A DNA stretch of 64,000 nucleotides from Zobellia nedashkovskayae. GTDB taxonomy: Bacteria > Bacteroidota > Bacteroidia > Flavobacteriales > Flavobacteriaceae. Where the stretch lies: NCBI RefSeq assembly GCF_015330125.1, contig NZ_JADDXR010000002.1, positions 2,170,001 through 2,234,000 on the forward strand. Reading direction: 5' to 3'. How positions within the stretch are numbered: the stretch's first letter is position 1; every line of letters starts with the position of its first letter. The translations under genes and the position numbers were made by a program. Positions 1 to 9,450 of the stretch are shown one piece after another. The notes under the pieces are model-generated. The model saw only the letters and a list, made by a program, of their open reading frames with translations. It was not told where the DNA came from and ran no database searches.

Positions 1-305
1 TTTAATTTTTCAACAAAAGAAAGAGGCATTAAACCTGCATTATTAATTAGTACATCTATAGTTTTGAACTCCTCAAGTGTTTTTTTGACCAACTCCTCGT
101 AATCAGATTTTTTGGTAACATCTCCGGTTACTATCAATGCCTCACCACCTTGATCTTCTATTTTCTTCTTTAACTCTTCTAGCTTTTCTTCACGTCTGGC
201 CGTAAGAACTACTTTGGCTCCTTCCTTAGAGAGTTTTAGTGCTGTAGCTTCACCTATTCCGCTAGATGCTCCTGTAATGATGATTACTTTTCCTTTTATG
301 TCCAT
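1..305 (-). CDS. Short-chain dehydrogenase/reductase (partial, 3' end outside window)
   Basis: Reading the minus strand from an ATG at 305 gives MDIKGKVIIITGASSGIGEA and continues open to the window edge. The glycine-rich TGASSGIG motif is the NAD(P)-binding turn of classical SDR enzymes, an arginine pair (TARREEK) follows the second strand as in NADP-preferring members, and an NNAG motif appears about 90 residues in. Only about 100 N-terminal residues are present, so the catalytic Tyr-x-x-x-Lys is not visible and the substrate cannot be inferred. A generic YdfG-like cytosolic oxidoreductase is the most likely identity. It follows the YihY-type gene on the same strand with a gap of about 150 bases. 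Confidence 0.85.
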   Translation of the reverse strand, partial: MDIKGKVIIITGASSGIGEATALKLSKEGAKVVLTARREEKLEELKKKIEDQGGEALIVTGDVTKKSDYEELVKKTLEEFKTIDVLINNAGLMPLSFVEKL

Positions 306-458
306 TTTTCTTATTTTATAAATTGACTATTTAACTGATGTAAAGATTTCAATAACTCACGGCATAGCTTAATCACATCAAAATAAATATTGACTATAAC
401 CGTAAAAATGATAGGGTAGAGGTGGACTGAACTTTTAGGTAAGCCTAATAAAACCTAG

Positions 459-1364
459 TTATTCAATAAGTTCTTCTGAAGATTTAAGTGGTACGCCATG
501 ACCGTATCGTTTGGCATAGACCCAAGTAAATTCAGCACCAAAAAATAGAATTAAACAAGAATAGGAAACCCATAAGAGAATTAAAACTATAGTGCCTGCA
601 GCACCATAAGTAGAGCCAGGGTCTGCCTCGCCAAAATAATAACCTAATAAGGATTTACCCAAAACAAATAAAACTGCGGTTATAAGGGCACCTATCCAAA
701 CTGTTTTCCAGCGTATTTTAGCATCGGGAAGGTAGCGAAAAATTAGAGCGAAAAGCACCGTAACTATACCCACGGAAACCACAAAATCTAGAACATAGGC
801 TATATAGATAATCACTTCTGGTAGTATACTGCGGATATAAGCGTTAAGTGCTGAAATGGCTGCGGTAACCAAAAAACTGACCAGTAATAAAAAACCTATA
901 GCAAGAATAAAAGCGAAGCTTCTAGCTCTATCAATAAGCATTTTAATAAAGTTTGAATCAGGCTTGGGTTCTACGCCCCAAATTTGATTAAGAGAAAGTT
1001 GTAAGTGATAGAAAACTCCGGTAGCACCAAAAATTAGGGTTCCAATACCTAAAATACTAGCAACCGTACTTCGGTCTTTGTTTTGTGTTTCAACCATCAT
1101 AGATTGTATAGCTTCAGCAGCATCACGACCTAAGGCACTTGATATTTCTTGCGTTAATTCACCCTGCACGATTTCCGTACCCCAAACAGAACCTACAACA
1201 TTAATTATGATGACCAAAAGTCCGGGTAGTGAAAGCACCGCATAGTAGGCCACTATCGCGCTAAGGCGAAAAGGATCATCTGCTTCCCATGCTTTATAGG
1301 TATCAACAATTAATTTGGGTAGATGTTTTAACTTGAATTTTTTATCGGTCTCGGTAACTGTCAT
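459..1364 (-). CDS. YihY/BrkB family inner-membrane protein
   Basis: The 301-residue protein starts with a soluble stretch and then has about six hydrophobic segments (residues roughly 40-60, 105-125, 150-175, 185-210, 225-245, 255-280), the layout of the YihY/virulence factor BrkB family. The family signatures are recognisable: AYYAVLSLPGLLVII near the first membrane helix, FGATGVFYHLQLSLNQIWGV in the middle and YGAAGTIVLILLWVSYSCLI near the end. The biochemical role of this family is unsettled; it was once thought to be RNase BN, which is now assigned to another gene. Nothing in the neighbourhood narrows its job. Confidence 0.9.
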   Translation of the reverse strand: MTVTETDKKFKLKHLPKLIVDTYKAWEADDPFRLSAIVAYYAVLSLPGLLVIIINVVGSVWGTEIVQGELTQEISSALGRDAAEAIQSMMVETQNKDRSTVASILGIGTLIFGATGVFYHLQLSLNQIWGVEPKPDSNFIKMLIDRARSFAFILAIGFLLLVSFLVTAAISALNAYIRSILPEVIIYIAYVLDFVVSVGIVTVLFALIFRYLPDAKIRWKTVWIGALITAVLFVLGKSLLGYYFGEADPGSTYGAAGTIVLILLWVSYSCLILFFGAEFTWVYAKRYGHGVPLKSSEELIE

Positions 1365-1685
1365 AATCTGGATACTCTACAGTGGCTAGCCATAGTTTTG
1401 GGATAAAATTACCTAGACCGGTCCCAAACCATTAACCGATATGCTTAATGTTTTAATACGATTGAATAATATGGACAGGATGTTGGTTCATTTTTAGAGA
1501 TATTGTAGGATATTTTATTCTAAGGTGGCGCTTGCAGCCATTTCGTGAATGTTATTTAAGACAGATTATGATGTAATGTTACGCTACTTATTTGTTTCAT
1601 AAATTTTATTTGAACAGTTTGTGCCTATAATAATTTGATGGTTATACTTATCTTCAAATTATAATCTATTCTCAAAAAAAATAGT
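1365..1685. other. Intergenic region between divergent yihY-like and ldhA genes
   Basis: No plausible gene is seen in these 321 bases. It must hold the promoters for the divergent flanking genes. About 33 bases upstream of the YihY-type start there is a gapped inverted repeat, TTTGGGA at 1397-1403 and TCCCAAA at 1422-1428, enclosing the 8-bp palindrome GACCGGTC at 1416-1423. It could be an operator or a 5' UTR hairpin. No consensus TAnnTTTG box was found with confidence. Confidence 0.4.
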
Positions 1686-2675
1686 ATGAAAATAGCGGTA
1701 TTTAGTACAAAATCTTATGACCAAGAATATTTTGAAAAGTACAACGAAAAGTATGGGTACATTTTTTCGTTTTATGAAACTGCACTAAACGCGGATACGG
1801 CCAGGTTATCTGCCGATTGTGATGTAGTCTGTGTTTTTGTAAATGATGTGGTTAATGAAGAGACCATACAAATTCTTGCTTCAAATGGTGTCAAGTTGAT
1901 TGCATTGCGATGTGCGGGATATAATAATGTGGATTTAGAAGCTGCTGAAAAAGCCGACATTAAAGTGGTTAGGGTGCCTGCATACTCACCGGAAGCGGTA
2001 GCGGAACATGCTCTAGCCCTAATTTTAACATTAAATAGAAAAACCCATAAAGCATATAATAGAGTTAGAGAGGGGAATTTTTCATTAAAGAACCTCATCG
2101 GTTTTAATCTGAATAATAAAGTTATTGGGGTTATTGGAACAGGTAAAATTGGAGCAACTTTTTGTAAAATACTAAAAGGTTTTGGATGTAAAATTCTGGC
2201 GTTTGATATTTCTAAGAACGATGAATTAATTGAACTTGGCGTAGAGTTTTTGCCTTTAGAAGAAGTTTTAAAACAAGCGGATATCATATCGTTGCATTGC
2301 CCCTTAAATAAACATACCAAACATATTGTTAATGAAAACTCCATAGCATCAATGAAAGATGGTGTAATGATTATCAATACCAGTCGCGGAGCATTAATAA
2401 ATACAGCGGAAGCAATTGAGGGACTGAAGAATAGAAAAATCGGATATTTAGGAATAGATGTTTACGAGCAGGAAGAAAATCTGTTTTTTGAAGATCTTTC
2501 TGAACATATCATTCAAGATGATATGATTTTAAGGTTATTAAGTTTTCCAAATGTTCTGATAACTTCGCATCAAGCATATTTTACCAAAGAAGCAATGAAT
2601 CAAATTACCATAATAACACTTGAAAATATAAAGTCTTTTGAAAATAATACGGAATTAAAAAACGTGGTTAGATAA
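1686..2675 (+). CDS. ldhA: D-lactate dehydrogenase (2-hydroxyacid dehydrogenase family)
   Basis: This 329-residue cytosolic enzyme should interconvert pyruvate and D-lactate with NADH during fermentative redox balancing. The NAD-binding Rossmann turn is GTGKIG at about residue 151, followed by an acidic residue in ILAFD that fits NAD preference. The substrate-binding and catalytic residues of the family are visible: Arg in NTSRGALI, Glu in the DVYEQEENLFFED segment, and His in ITSHQAYFT. The DVYEQEENLFFED block and overall length match LdhA-type D-lactate dehydrogenases rather than phosphoglycerate or glyoxylate reductases. The ATG follows an A-rich stretch, normal for this phylum. Confidence 0.92.
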   Translation: MKIAVFSTKSYDQEYFEKYNEKYGYIFSFYETALNADTARLSADCDVVCVFVNDVVNEETIQILASNGVKLIALRCAGYNNVDLEAAEKADIKVVRVPAYSPEAVAEHALALILTLNRKTHKAYNRVREGNFSLKNLIGFNLNNKVIGVIGTGKIGATFCKILKGFGCKILAFDISKNDELIELGVEFLPLEEVLKQADIISLHCPLNKHTKHIVNENSIASMKDGVMIINTSRGALINTAEAIEGLKNRKIGYLGIDVYEQEENLFFEDLSEHIIQDDMILRLLSFPNVLITSHQAYFTKEAMNQITIITLENIKSFENNTELKNVVR

Positions 2676-2883
2676 GGAAGGAGTGGCAGTTACTGGAGGG
2701 TAAAAAGTATGAGCATCTGGTCACTTTATATTTCAGATTTAAAATAGGTGTAAATAAATAGAGCAAAAAAACCGATTTATTGTATATAAAATCTTTATTT
2801 AATAATTTAATAATCCTACTGTTGCCAAGTTGAATTATTATAAAATTATCTTTAGGAAATATTAATCAACCAATAATTTGACC

Positions 2884-4815
2884 ATGATGAAGAAAGTTCC
2901 CCTTCTAATATTCTTTCTATTTTCTATACTGTCGTTTAGCCAAATTCCATCATATTACAATGATGTAAACCTTGAGCTTTCAGGCCAAAATTTATTGAAC
3001 GAGCTTGGTGATAAGGTTACGGAAACACATACTACATTTTTGTCCTATACTCCAGGTGTATGGGAGGCGTTAAAACAAACGGATATTGACCCGGCGAATA
3101 GTTCAAACGTAATTTTGGTCTATGGGTTCAATGATAATGACAATACTTCCAATACGGATCGCACAAGAGGGGTAAATGATAACGGAGGAGGTGCTAGTGA
3201 TTGGAATAGGGAACATGTTTACCCTAAATCATTAGGAACTCCAAATTTAGGTACTTCCGGTCCTGGAGCAGATGCCCATCATTTGCGACCTTCGGATGTG
3301 TCTAGAAACTCAAGTAGATCTAATAGAAAATTTGCCGATGGATCAGGCAATTCTGGAACAACGGCCCAAGGGCATTGGTATCCTGGTGAGGAATTTAAAG
3401 GTGATGTAGCACGTATGATTATGTATATGTACATCCGTTACGGAGATAGATGTTTGCCGAATAATGTAGGTATAGGAACGGCTGTTTCAGGTGATTCCAA
3501 TATGATACAATTATTTTTGGATTGGAATGCTGAAGATCCCGTTTCCACATTGGAAATACAACGAAACCCAATTTTGGAAAATATTCAAGGAAATAGAAAC
3601 CCTTTTATAGATAACCCGGCTTTTGCTACGGCTATATGGGGAGGCCCTCAAGCGGAAGATCGGTTTGGCGATACTGGCGGCGGTAATACAGGTCTTGTGT
3701 GCAATTCAACAGTTTCGAGTTTTCCTTATAATCAAAGCTTTGAAAATTCTTTGGGTGATTGGAGCCAGGGTACTAACGATGATTTTAATTGGACGTTGAA
3801 TTCCGGAAGCACACCTTCTAGTAATACAGGACCTTCAGCTGCGGATCTGGGTTCCTATTATCTATTTATGGAAAGTTCAAGTCCTAATTATTCCAATAAA
3901 AGAGCCATTATAAACAGTCCTTGTTTTACTATTTCTTCAAATCAGGCATTATTTTCCTTTGCCTATACTATATTTGGTTCTAGTACTATGGGTAGCCTTA
4001 CTTTAGAAGCAAGTACCAATGGTACAAACTGGACAACAATTTGGAGCAAAGTAGGCAATCAGGGTAGCACATGGCAAACCGCAACCGTAAGTCTAGCAGA
4101 TTATTTAGAACAAAAGGTGCAACTTAGATTTAATGGTTTAACCGGCACAACATGGCAGGGGGACATAGCAATAGACAACATACGGTTAACCTCTTCTAAT
4201 AGTAGTGGTGGTGGGTCTAGTTCTTCTAACGTAAATCTTAGTATAACTTTTGATAACTACCCTGCAGAAACAAGTTGGGAAATACGAAACAGTAGTAATA
4301 CCCTGGTTTCTTCTGGGGGAAGTTATGACGGCCAAGCCGAGGGTGCCACTTTAAATGTGCCTTTAGAATTGGAAAATGGTTGTTATTCTTTAACCTTTAA
4401 TGATAGTTATGGTGATGGTATGTGCTGTAGTTATGGTAATGGGTCATATACCCTTACCAATAGTGTTACGGGAGCTGTACTGGAATCGGGAGGTGAGTTT
4501 TCTACTTCAATAACCGAAGATTTTTGTTTAGGAAGTAGTTCATTAAAAGTGAATTTAAACTCCTTCGGACAAGTTGATGATGATTTTAATTTTGAAAAAA
4601 TTGAGAACGGTTTTTATCCAAACCCTGTTAGTGATATTATAGTAATAGATGCGGATGATAACAGTATCTACACGATATATGATACTATTGGTAATGCGGT
4701 GCAAACAGGTATGATAACACCAAGAATTAATCTTCAATCACTTCCAACTGGGGTTTATGTACTATATTTTGTGAAAGATGAAAATAAAATATTCAAAAGA
4801 TTGATTAAAGAATAG
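2884..4815 (+). CDS. Secreted endonuclease I with MAM-like modules and T9SS sorting domain
   Basis: A roughly 643-residue modular exoprotein. After a signal peptide ending near FSILSFSQ comes an endonuclease I (EndA/NucM, PF04231) domain at about residues 20-265, with the active-site segment NREHVYPKS and the metal-site block GADAHHLRPSD. Next is a beta-sandwich resembling a MAM/jelly-roll module (about 275-440), then a second beta module with a DSYGDGMCCSYGNGSY segment, and finally a type A C-terminal sorting domain (FYPNPVSD, then LPTGVYVLYF, ending KRLIKE) that directs export by the type IX system. It probably degrades extracellular DNA for phosphate or nucleotides. An upstream TTG at 2878 is possible, but ATG at 2884 leads straight into the signal peptide. 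Confidence 0.9.
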   Translation: MMKKVPLLIFFLFSILSFSQIPSYYNDVNLELSGQNLLNELGDKVTETHTTFLSYTPGVWEALKQTDIDPANSSNVILVYGFNDNDNTSNTDRTRGVNDNGGGASDWNREHVYPKSLGTPNLGTSGPGADAHHLRPSDVSRNSSRSNRKFADGSGNSGTTAQGHWYPGEEFKGDVARMIMYMYIRYGDRCLPNNVGIGTAVSGDSNMIQLFLDWNAEDPVSTLEIQRNPILENIQGNRNPFIDNPAFATAIWGGPQAEDRFGDTGGGNTGLVCNSTVSSFPYNQSFENSLGDWSQGTNDDFNWTLNSGSTPSSNTGPSAADLGSYYLFMESSSPNYSNKRAIINSPCFTISSNQALFSFAYTIFGSSTMGSLTLEASTNGTNWTTIWSKVGNQGSTWQTATVSLADYLEQKVQLRFNGLTGTTWQGDIAIDNIRLTSSNSSGGGSSSSNVNLSITFDNYPAETSWEIRNSSNTLVSSGGSYDGQAEGATLNVPLELENGCYSLTFNDSYGDGMCCSYGNGSYTLTNSVTGAVLESGGEFSTSITEDFCLGSSSLKVNLNSFGQVDDDFNFEKIENGFYPNPVSDIIVIDADDNSIYTIYDTIGNAVQTGMITPRINLQSLPTGVYVLYFVKDENKIFKRLIKE

Positions 4816-4856
4816 TTCTTGGGTTTCATATACCTATTGGGCCATGATGTATTACG

Positions 4857-6341
4857 CTATACCATCTTTTTCATTTGCTCTGATACATTCGGGTTGGCAT
4901 AGATTACATCAATCATTTCTGCATATTGTTCGGTGAATTTTTGATTTTCAATTAGATTACCGAATATAGACTCCAACTTCAAAAACGAAAGTTTATCATT
5001 AGCTGTCTCTTTTGCCGCTTCATGTAGCTCGTCTTTCATAGCATCAACAATATCAAGAGGTTCGTTGTGTTGGTTTACTCCTTTATCACTATAATAACAC
5101 CACGCCGCAATTACAAGGGTTGCATATTTAATACTACCACCGTTTGCTAGATTATCATGAATGGTAGCGATTAAGAATTTGGGAAGTTTAGCAGAACTTT
5201 CCAGACAGATACGAGCAAGGTTGTCTTTTATGTTTGGATTGCCAAAACGTTCTATTAAACTATCCTTGTAAGCATTTAAGTCTACGCCTTCTACTGTATC
5301 CAGTACTGGGGTTACTTCAATATCCATGAATTTCCGAAGATAACTACCAAAAAGGGGGTCCGAAACGGTATTGTCAATAGTATCAAATCCTTGAATGGAG
5401 CCTAGTAGTCCAAGAACGGAGTGCCCTGCGTTTAACAGGCGGATTTTCATTTTCTCATAAGGCGTAACATCAGGAACAAACTGCGCACCTACATTTTCCC
5501 ATGCAGGACGGCCATTACTGAAGTTATCTTCAATTACCCATTGGTGGAAAGGCTCACAGGTTACTGGCCATTCATCTTTCAAACCAAACGTTTCGCTTAG
5601 GTAATCCATGTCTTTTTGGGTAGTAACCGGAGTAATTCTATCTACCATTGCGTTAGGGAAACGCACTTCTTTTTTTATGTATTGCGCTAATTCCGGGTCT
5701 TGTCTCTCAGCAAAAGCAGAGAGCATTTTAGCGGTCATAGTACCATTATGCTGAATATTATCGCAAGACTGAACGGTAAAGGCTGGAATACCTGCGTTTT
5801 TACGTTTTCTTAGAGCCGCAGTCAAATACCCAAAAACAGTTTTAGGAGTTTCGGGGTTGGCCAAATCGTATTTTACATCTGCATTATCAAAATCGAATTC
5901 GCCGTTTGACGGCTTAAAATTGTAGCCACCTTCAGTAATGGTCAGGGAAACAATTTTAATATCCTTATCGGCCATTTTATCGATAACGGCTTGTGGGTTA
6001 TCCACAGAAAGCATAAAATCTATAATGGAGCCTACTACTTGGGTTTCTACCTTGCCATCCGGATGTTTGACAATTAAAGTATAAAGGTGATCTTGTCTTT
6101 TCAATATATCTGCCATGTGACGGTCGCCTTCTCTAAGACCTACTCCACAAATACCCCAAGAGGAAGCATCTGGTCCATGTAATAACATATCTGTATAAAC
6201 AGCTTCATGTGAACGATGAAAGCCGCCTACACCAATATGAACGATTCCTGCCGTAACCGAATCACGGTCGTATTTTGGTATGCTGATGTCCTTTGGTAGA
6301 CGAGATAGATTTTTTTGATTTAATTCTATAGATTCCTTCAT
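4857..6341 (-). CDS. Mannitol 2-dehydrogenase (mannitol dehydrogenase family)
   Basis: The 494-residue protein is a long-chain polyol dehydrogenase that most likely oxidises D-mannitol to D-fructose with NAD. The N-terminal Rossmann motif GVGGFHRSH at about residue 37 and the catalytic block KMKIRLLNAGHSVLG at about 297 (Lys, Asn and His as in the family) are intact, and the length matches the fungal/Pseudomonas type M2DH. Fructuronate reductase and altronate oxidoreductase belong to the same superfamily and cannot be excluded from sequence alone. The gene lies 13 bases downstream of a permease gene on the same strand, so the two are probably cotranscribed. Mannitol is a major brown-algal storage compound, which fits the rest of the window. 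Confidence 0.88.
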   Translation of the reverse strand: MKESIELNQKNLSRLPKDISIPKYDRDSVTAGIVHIGVGGFHRSHEAVYTDMLLHGPDASSWGICGVGLREGDRHMADILKRQDHLYTLIVKHPDGKVETQVVGSIIDFMLSVDNPQAVIDKMADKDIKIVSLTITEGGYNFKPSNGEFDFDNADVKYDLANPETPKTVFGYLTAALRKRKNAGIPAFTVQSCDNIQHNGTMTAKMLSAFAERQDPELAQYIKKEVRFPNAMVDRITPVTTQKDMDYLSETFGLKDEWPVTCEPFHQWVIEDNFSNGRPAWENVGAQFVPDVTPYEKMKIRLLNAGHSVLGLLGSIQGFDTIDNTVSDPLFGSYLRKFMDIEVTPVLDTVEGVDLNAYKDSLIERFGNPNIKDNLARICLESSAKLPKFLIATIHDNLANGGSIKYATLVIAAWCYYSDKGVNQHNEPLDIVDAMKDELHEAAKETANDKLSFLKLESIFGNLIENQKFTEQYAEMIDVIYANPNVSEQMKKMV

Positions 6342-6354
6342 GATAAGTGTGCGT

Positions 6355-8079
6355 TTAATGGTCGCTTTTGTTCAATACTTTTTTTCTTTGTAACACCCAA
6401 TAGGCCGTTGCAAAATACGTTAATGTGCAGATAAATGCATAGGTGTAAAAAATATCCCGGTTAATTTCGTATTGCGCCATATCTGGGCTCCAGAACATGG
6501 TGATAATAGCAAGAACCATAGTAATGATTAAGCTGCCATAGGCAACTACACGTAGTAGTTTGGTAAACCCGGATTTATCATCCAAATGAGGAGGGTCATT
6601 TTCAGCTTGTTCATCTTGGTAAGCTATTATTTTCTCATTTCGTTGTTTGTCAAGTGCTTCTTCTTCTGGGTAACTTTCTGCTGCACCATATTTCTTTGCC
6701 AAAAGTGTATAGAGTAAGATGGTAAATATCCAGGTAGGAATAAATAAATAATAGAAAGATATAACGTTCATGGCGTTGAGACCAAAACCAAAGACCAATC
6801 CTAGCCCCCAAGAAGCCACGGCAGGAACACTAGTTTTTAAGTTTTTATAGGATACCCAATATCTGGTAAGACCTATACGCGGAAAAATTACATGCTCAGC
6901 AAAAACAATGGCACCAACAGGTACAACCAACAGTCCTGCGTAAGTCAATAAGGGGAGCATTTGTGTAAATACGAATGGGAAGCACGCCACCACAACGGTA
7001 ACTATACCCACCACCATAGTTGTTTTTCTTCTTGAATGTTTGTAGAATATGGCCTGTGCAGCTAATCCTGCTCTATAAAGGTTGGCATTGGCGGTGGTCC
7101 ATCCAGCAATGATAACGATAACAAAACCAGAAAGGCCAAGTGCGTAGTATGCCACATCGCCAGGGTCAAGTTCAGTAATGCTTTTCTTTAATAAAACAGC
7201 CGTACCTGCACCCATAATACCTGCACTGATCCACGCAACAAAATGTCCGAACAACATACCCGAACTGGTAGCTAGACCATATGAACTTTTCTTTGCATAA
7301 CGGAGTAATGCCATATCTATTAACCCAAAGTGAGTAATGGTGTTTGCCGCCCATGCAAATCCTATAACTTCCAGTAGACCTATGCCGGGTTCTCCAGCAC
7401 TGTTTATACCGGTCCAAATAGATTGGTCCCCGATAAGTAAAAAGTCGCTCCACCCGTTTAGTTCGGTTTTACCTATAACCGCCTCAGATAAAGCAGGCAT
7501 AAGCACAAGAGCTCCGCTACTAAACATAACAAAAAGCCAAGGGGCACAAATACTGGAAAATTCAGAAACAGCCTTAAAACCGTACATGGCTACAAAAACA
7601 ACTATAGTACCCACTAAAAGCACCACTATCACAAAAAATGCATTTGTAGGATACCAATTGAGTTGTGCCGGGATATCAAATGCGAATCTAACTGCTGTGG
7701 ATGAAACTGTAATCATGGCCGCAGATATTACGGTGAATATAATTACGTTAGCCCAATTGTATAGCTTGGTCATTGAATCGCCTGCTATTTTATTCAAATA
7801 GGTGTAAAGGCTCTGGCGGGTATCTACCGCAATAGGCGCAGTAATGAAGGTCCAGCTTAAAATCGCTAAAATATTACCAACTAAGAGGCCCAATATTATA
7901 TCTGTAGTACTGGCCCCAAGCGCAACAAAGGTCGCGCCAATAACAAATTCCGTGGCTGCAACATGCTCACCTGCATATAAGCCTAAAAAATGTGCCCAAC
8001 CATGTAATTTATGTTTTGAAATTGGTAGCTGTTCCTCATTCAGTTCTTTTAATGCGCTATAATCTTCCGAAGCGTTCAT
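6355..8079 (-). CDS. NCS1-type permease (purine-cytosine permease family), candidate polyol transporter
   Basis: A 574-residue integral membrane protein with about twelve hydrophobic segments, plus a soluble loop (about 470-505) before the last two. The N-terminal half resembles cytosine/purine permeases of the NCS1 family (for example the GWTTANANLYRAGLAAQ segment and the substrate-site region GFAWAANTITHFG). It precedes the mannitol dehydrogenase gene by 13 bases, so the operon arrangement suggests that it imports a sugar alcohol rather than a nucleobase; that part is inference from context. The first ATG at 8079 is taken as the start because it opens a short soluble N-terminus ahead of the first helix. 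Confidence 0.85.
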   Translation of the reverse strand: MNASEDYSALKELNEEQLPISKHKLHGWAHFLGLYAGEHVAATEFVIGATFVALGASTTDIILGLLVGNILAILSWTFITAPIAVDTRQSLYTYLNKIAGDSMTKLYNWANVIIFTVISAAMITVSSTAVRFAFDIPAQLNWYPTNAFFVIVVLLVGTIVVFVAMYGFKAVSEFSSICAPWLFVMFSSGALVLMPALSEAVIGKTELNGWSDFLLIGDQSIWTGINSAGEPGIGLLEVIGFAWAANTITHFGLIDMALLRYAKKSSYGLATSSGMLFGHFVAWISAGIMGAGTAVLLKKSITELDPGDVAYYALGLSGFVIVIIAGWTTANANLYRAGLAAQAIFYKHSRRKTTMVVGIVTVVVACFPFVFTQMLPLLTYAGLLVVPVGAIVFAEHVIFPRIGLTRYWVSYKNLKTSVPAVASWGLGLVFGFGLNAMNVISFYYLFIPTWIFTILLYTLLAKKYGAAESYPEEEALDKQRNEKIIAYQDEQAENDPPHLDDKSGFTKLLRVVAYGSLIITMVLAIITMFWSPDMAQYEINRDIFYTYAFICTLTYFATAYWVLQRKKVLNKSDH

Positions 8080-8455
8080 AAATTTAGGTGGTTTAAATAT
8101 TTTAATGTTTTAAAGGAACTAAGCCGGAATGAGAAATATTCTGTCTCAGTCTGCTAACTTAACAAAAGCTTTTCGTATAACTTTTATTTATGTTTCTTTT
8201 TTGAGAAATTTAGAGAATTCACGATTGAATCGTTAACATTTAAAATTAAATTATGGAATAGGGCTAAAGTAAATATTGAAAGAGCAGGTTAACAATTGTT
8301 CCTGCAGTATTTTTGCTAAAATTTAAATATGTTGCCATAAAAGGTACTACAAAAGTAGTAGGATTCAAAAGGCGATAGTTACTATTATTGTTGGGCCTTT
8401 TCCCTGTTTTCCGATAAATAGTATTGTTTAGCACAGCGTAACAAAGAAAATATGT
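8080..8455. other. Divergent intergenic region, no gene seen
   Basis: These 376 bases separate the divergent permease and SBF-like symporter genes. No convincing ORF is present. A small perfect dyad, TACTAC-AAAA-GTAGTA at 8345-8360, lies about 95 bases ahead of the symporter start and is a possible protein-binding site. The rest is AT-rich leader sequence without a recognisable riboswitch. Confidence 0.4.
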
Positions 8456-9427
8456 ATGAGATTAAAGATTGATGGATTTGTGCTATCTGTTATCGCGGTA
8501 ATTGGCATAGCGTATGTTTTTCCGCAGTGGGGAACACCTGAAAGTAAAATTCCAATCGACACAATTAGTGCTATTGGAATTTCGCTTATATTTTTCTTCT
8601 ACGGACTTAAATTAAGTCCGGCAAAATTAAAAGCAGGAATTAAGAACTGGAAATTACATGTTCTGGTACAAGGATCTACCTTTTTAATATTTCCGTTATT
8701 GATTTTGGTTTTTCGGCCATTTATTCAAAACGAAGCACAGGAAACCATTTGGTTGGCATTTTTTTTCTTGGCAGCATTACCATCAACCGTATCTTCATCT
8801 GTTGTAATGGTTTCTATAGCAAAGGGTAATATTCCGGCAGCTATTTTTAATGCCAGTATATCTGGGATAATAGGTGTTGTTCTTACTCCTTTGTGGATGG
8901 GCTTGTTTGTTCAGAGTGCGCAGACAGATTTTGATTTCACCGATATTTATATAAAACTATTTGTTCAAATAATTTTACCGGTAGTGGTGGGTATTCTTCT
9001 GCAACGCTTTTTGGGAGAATTTGCTCAAAAACATAATAAGCGCTTAACCTTGTTTGATAAGTCTGTAATCCTTCTTATAATCTACAAGAGTTTTGCGGAA
9101 TCATTTGAAGGAGATATATTCAGTACGGTATCTATTTTGGATTTATTGATGCTTTTTGTAGCCGTTTTGATATTGTTCGGGATTGTGTTTTTCTTAACGG
9201 GTTTCTTAGCAAAAAAGATGAGGTTTAATACTGCAGATCAAATTACGGCCCAGTTTTGTGGTACAAAAAAATCATTGGTACACGGAACGGTATTTTCTAA
9301 AATAATATTTGGAAAGCTAGCCTCTATAGGCATAATCCTTTTGCCGCTTATGCTATTTCATGCCATACAATTATTAATAATCAGTACGGTGGCATCTAGA
9401 ATGAGTAGGAAGAATATAACGGAGTAG
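8456..9427 (+). CDS. Bile acid:sodium symporter-like transporter (YfeH/SBF-like family)
   Basis: The 323-residue protein is nearly all hydrophobic, with about nine to ten membrane segments. The FFFYGLKLSPAKLKAG block near residue 47, FLAALPSTVSSSVVMVSIAKGN near 105 and QFCGTKKSLVHG near 264 are typical of the SBF-like (PF13593, YfeH) branch of bile acid/sodium symporters. The natural substrate of this bacterial branch is not established; an organic anion taken up with sodium is the usual expectation. It stands alone, convergent with the helicase gene 23 bases downstream. ATG at 8456 directly precedes the first membrane segment. Confidence 0.87.
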   Translation: MRLKIDGFVLSVIAVIGIAYVFPQWGTPESKIPIDTISAIGISLIFFFYGLKLSPAKLKAGIKNWKLHVLVQGSTFLIFPLLILVFRPFIQNEAQETIWLAFFFLAALPSTVSSSVVMVSIAKGNIPAAIFNASISGIIGVVLTPLWMGLFVQSAQTDFDFTDIYIKLFVQIILPVVVGILLQRFLGEFAQKHNKRLTLFDKSVILLIIYKSFAESFEGDIFSTVSILDLLMLFVAVLILFGIVFFLTGFLAKKMRFNTADQITAQFCGTKKSLVHGTVFSKIIFGKLASIGIILLPLMLFHAIQLLIISTVASRMSRKNITE

Positions 9428-9450
9428 TTTTTAATCCGTGGCTTAAATTG

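Noticed and set aside
1772-2377. 201-codon minus-strand ORF opposite ldhA
   Set aside because: Antisense shadow of a complete D-lactate dehydrogenase with all motifs intact.
7337-7801. 154-codon plus-strand ORF opposite the NCS1 permease
   Set aside because: It mirrors the permease coding strand, with no start context or domain; the membrane-rich composition of the real gene favours long antisense frames.
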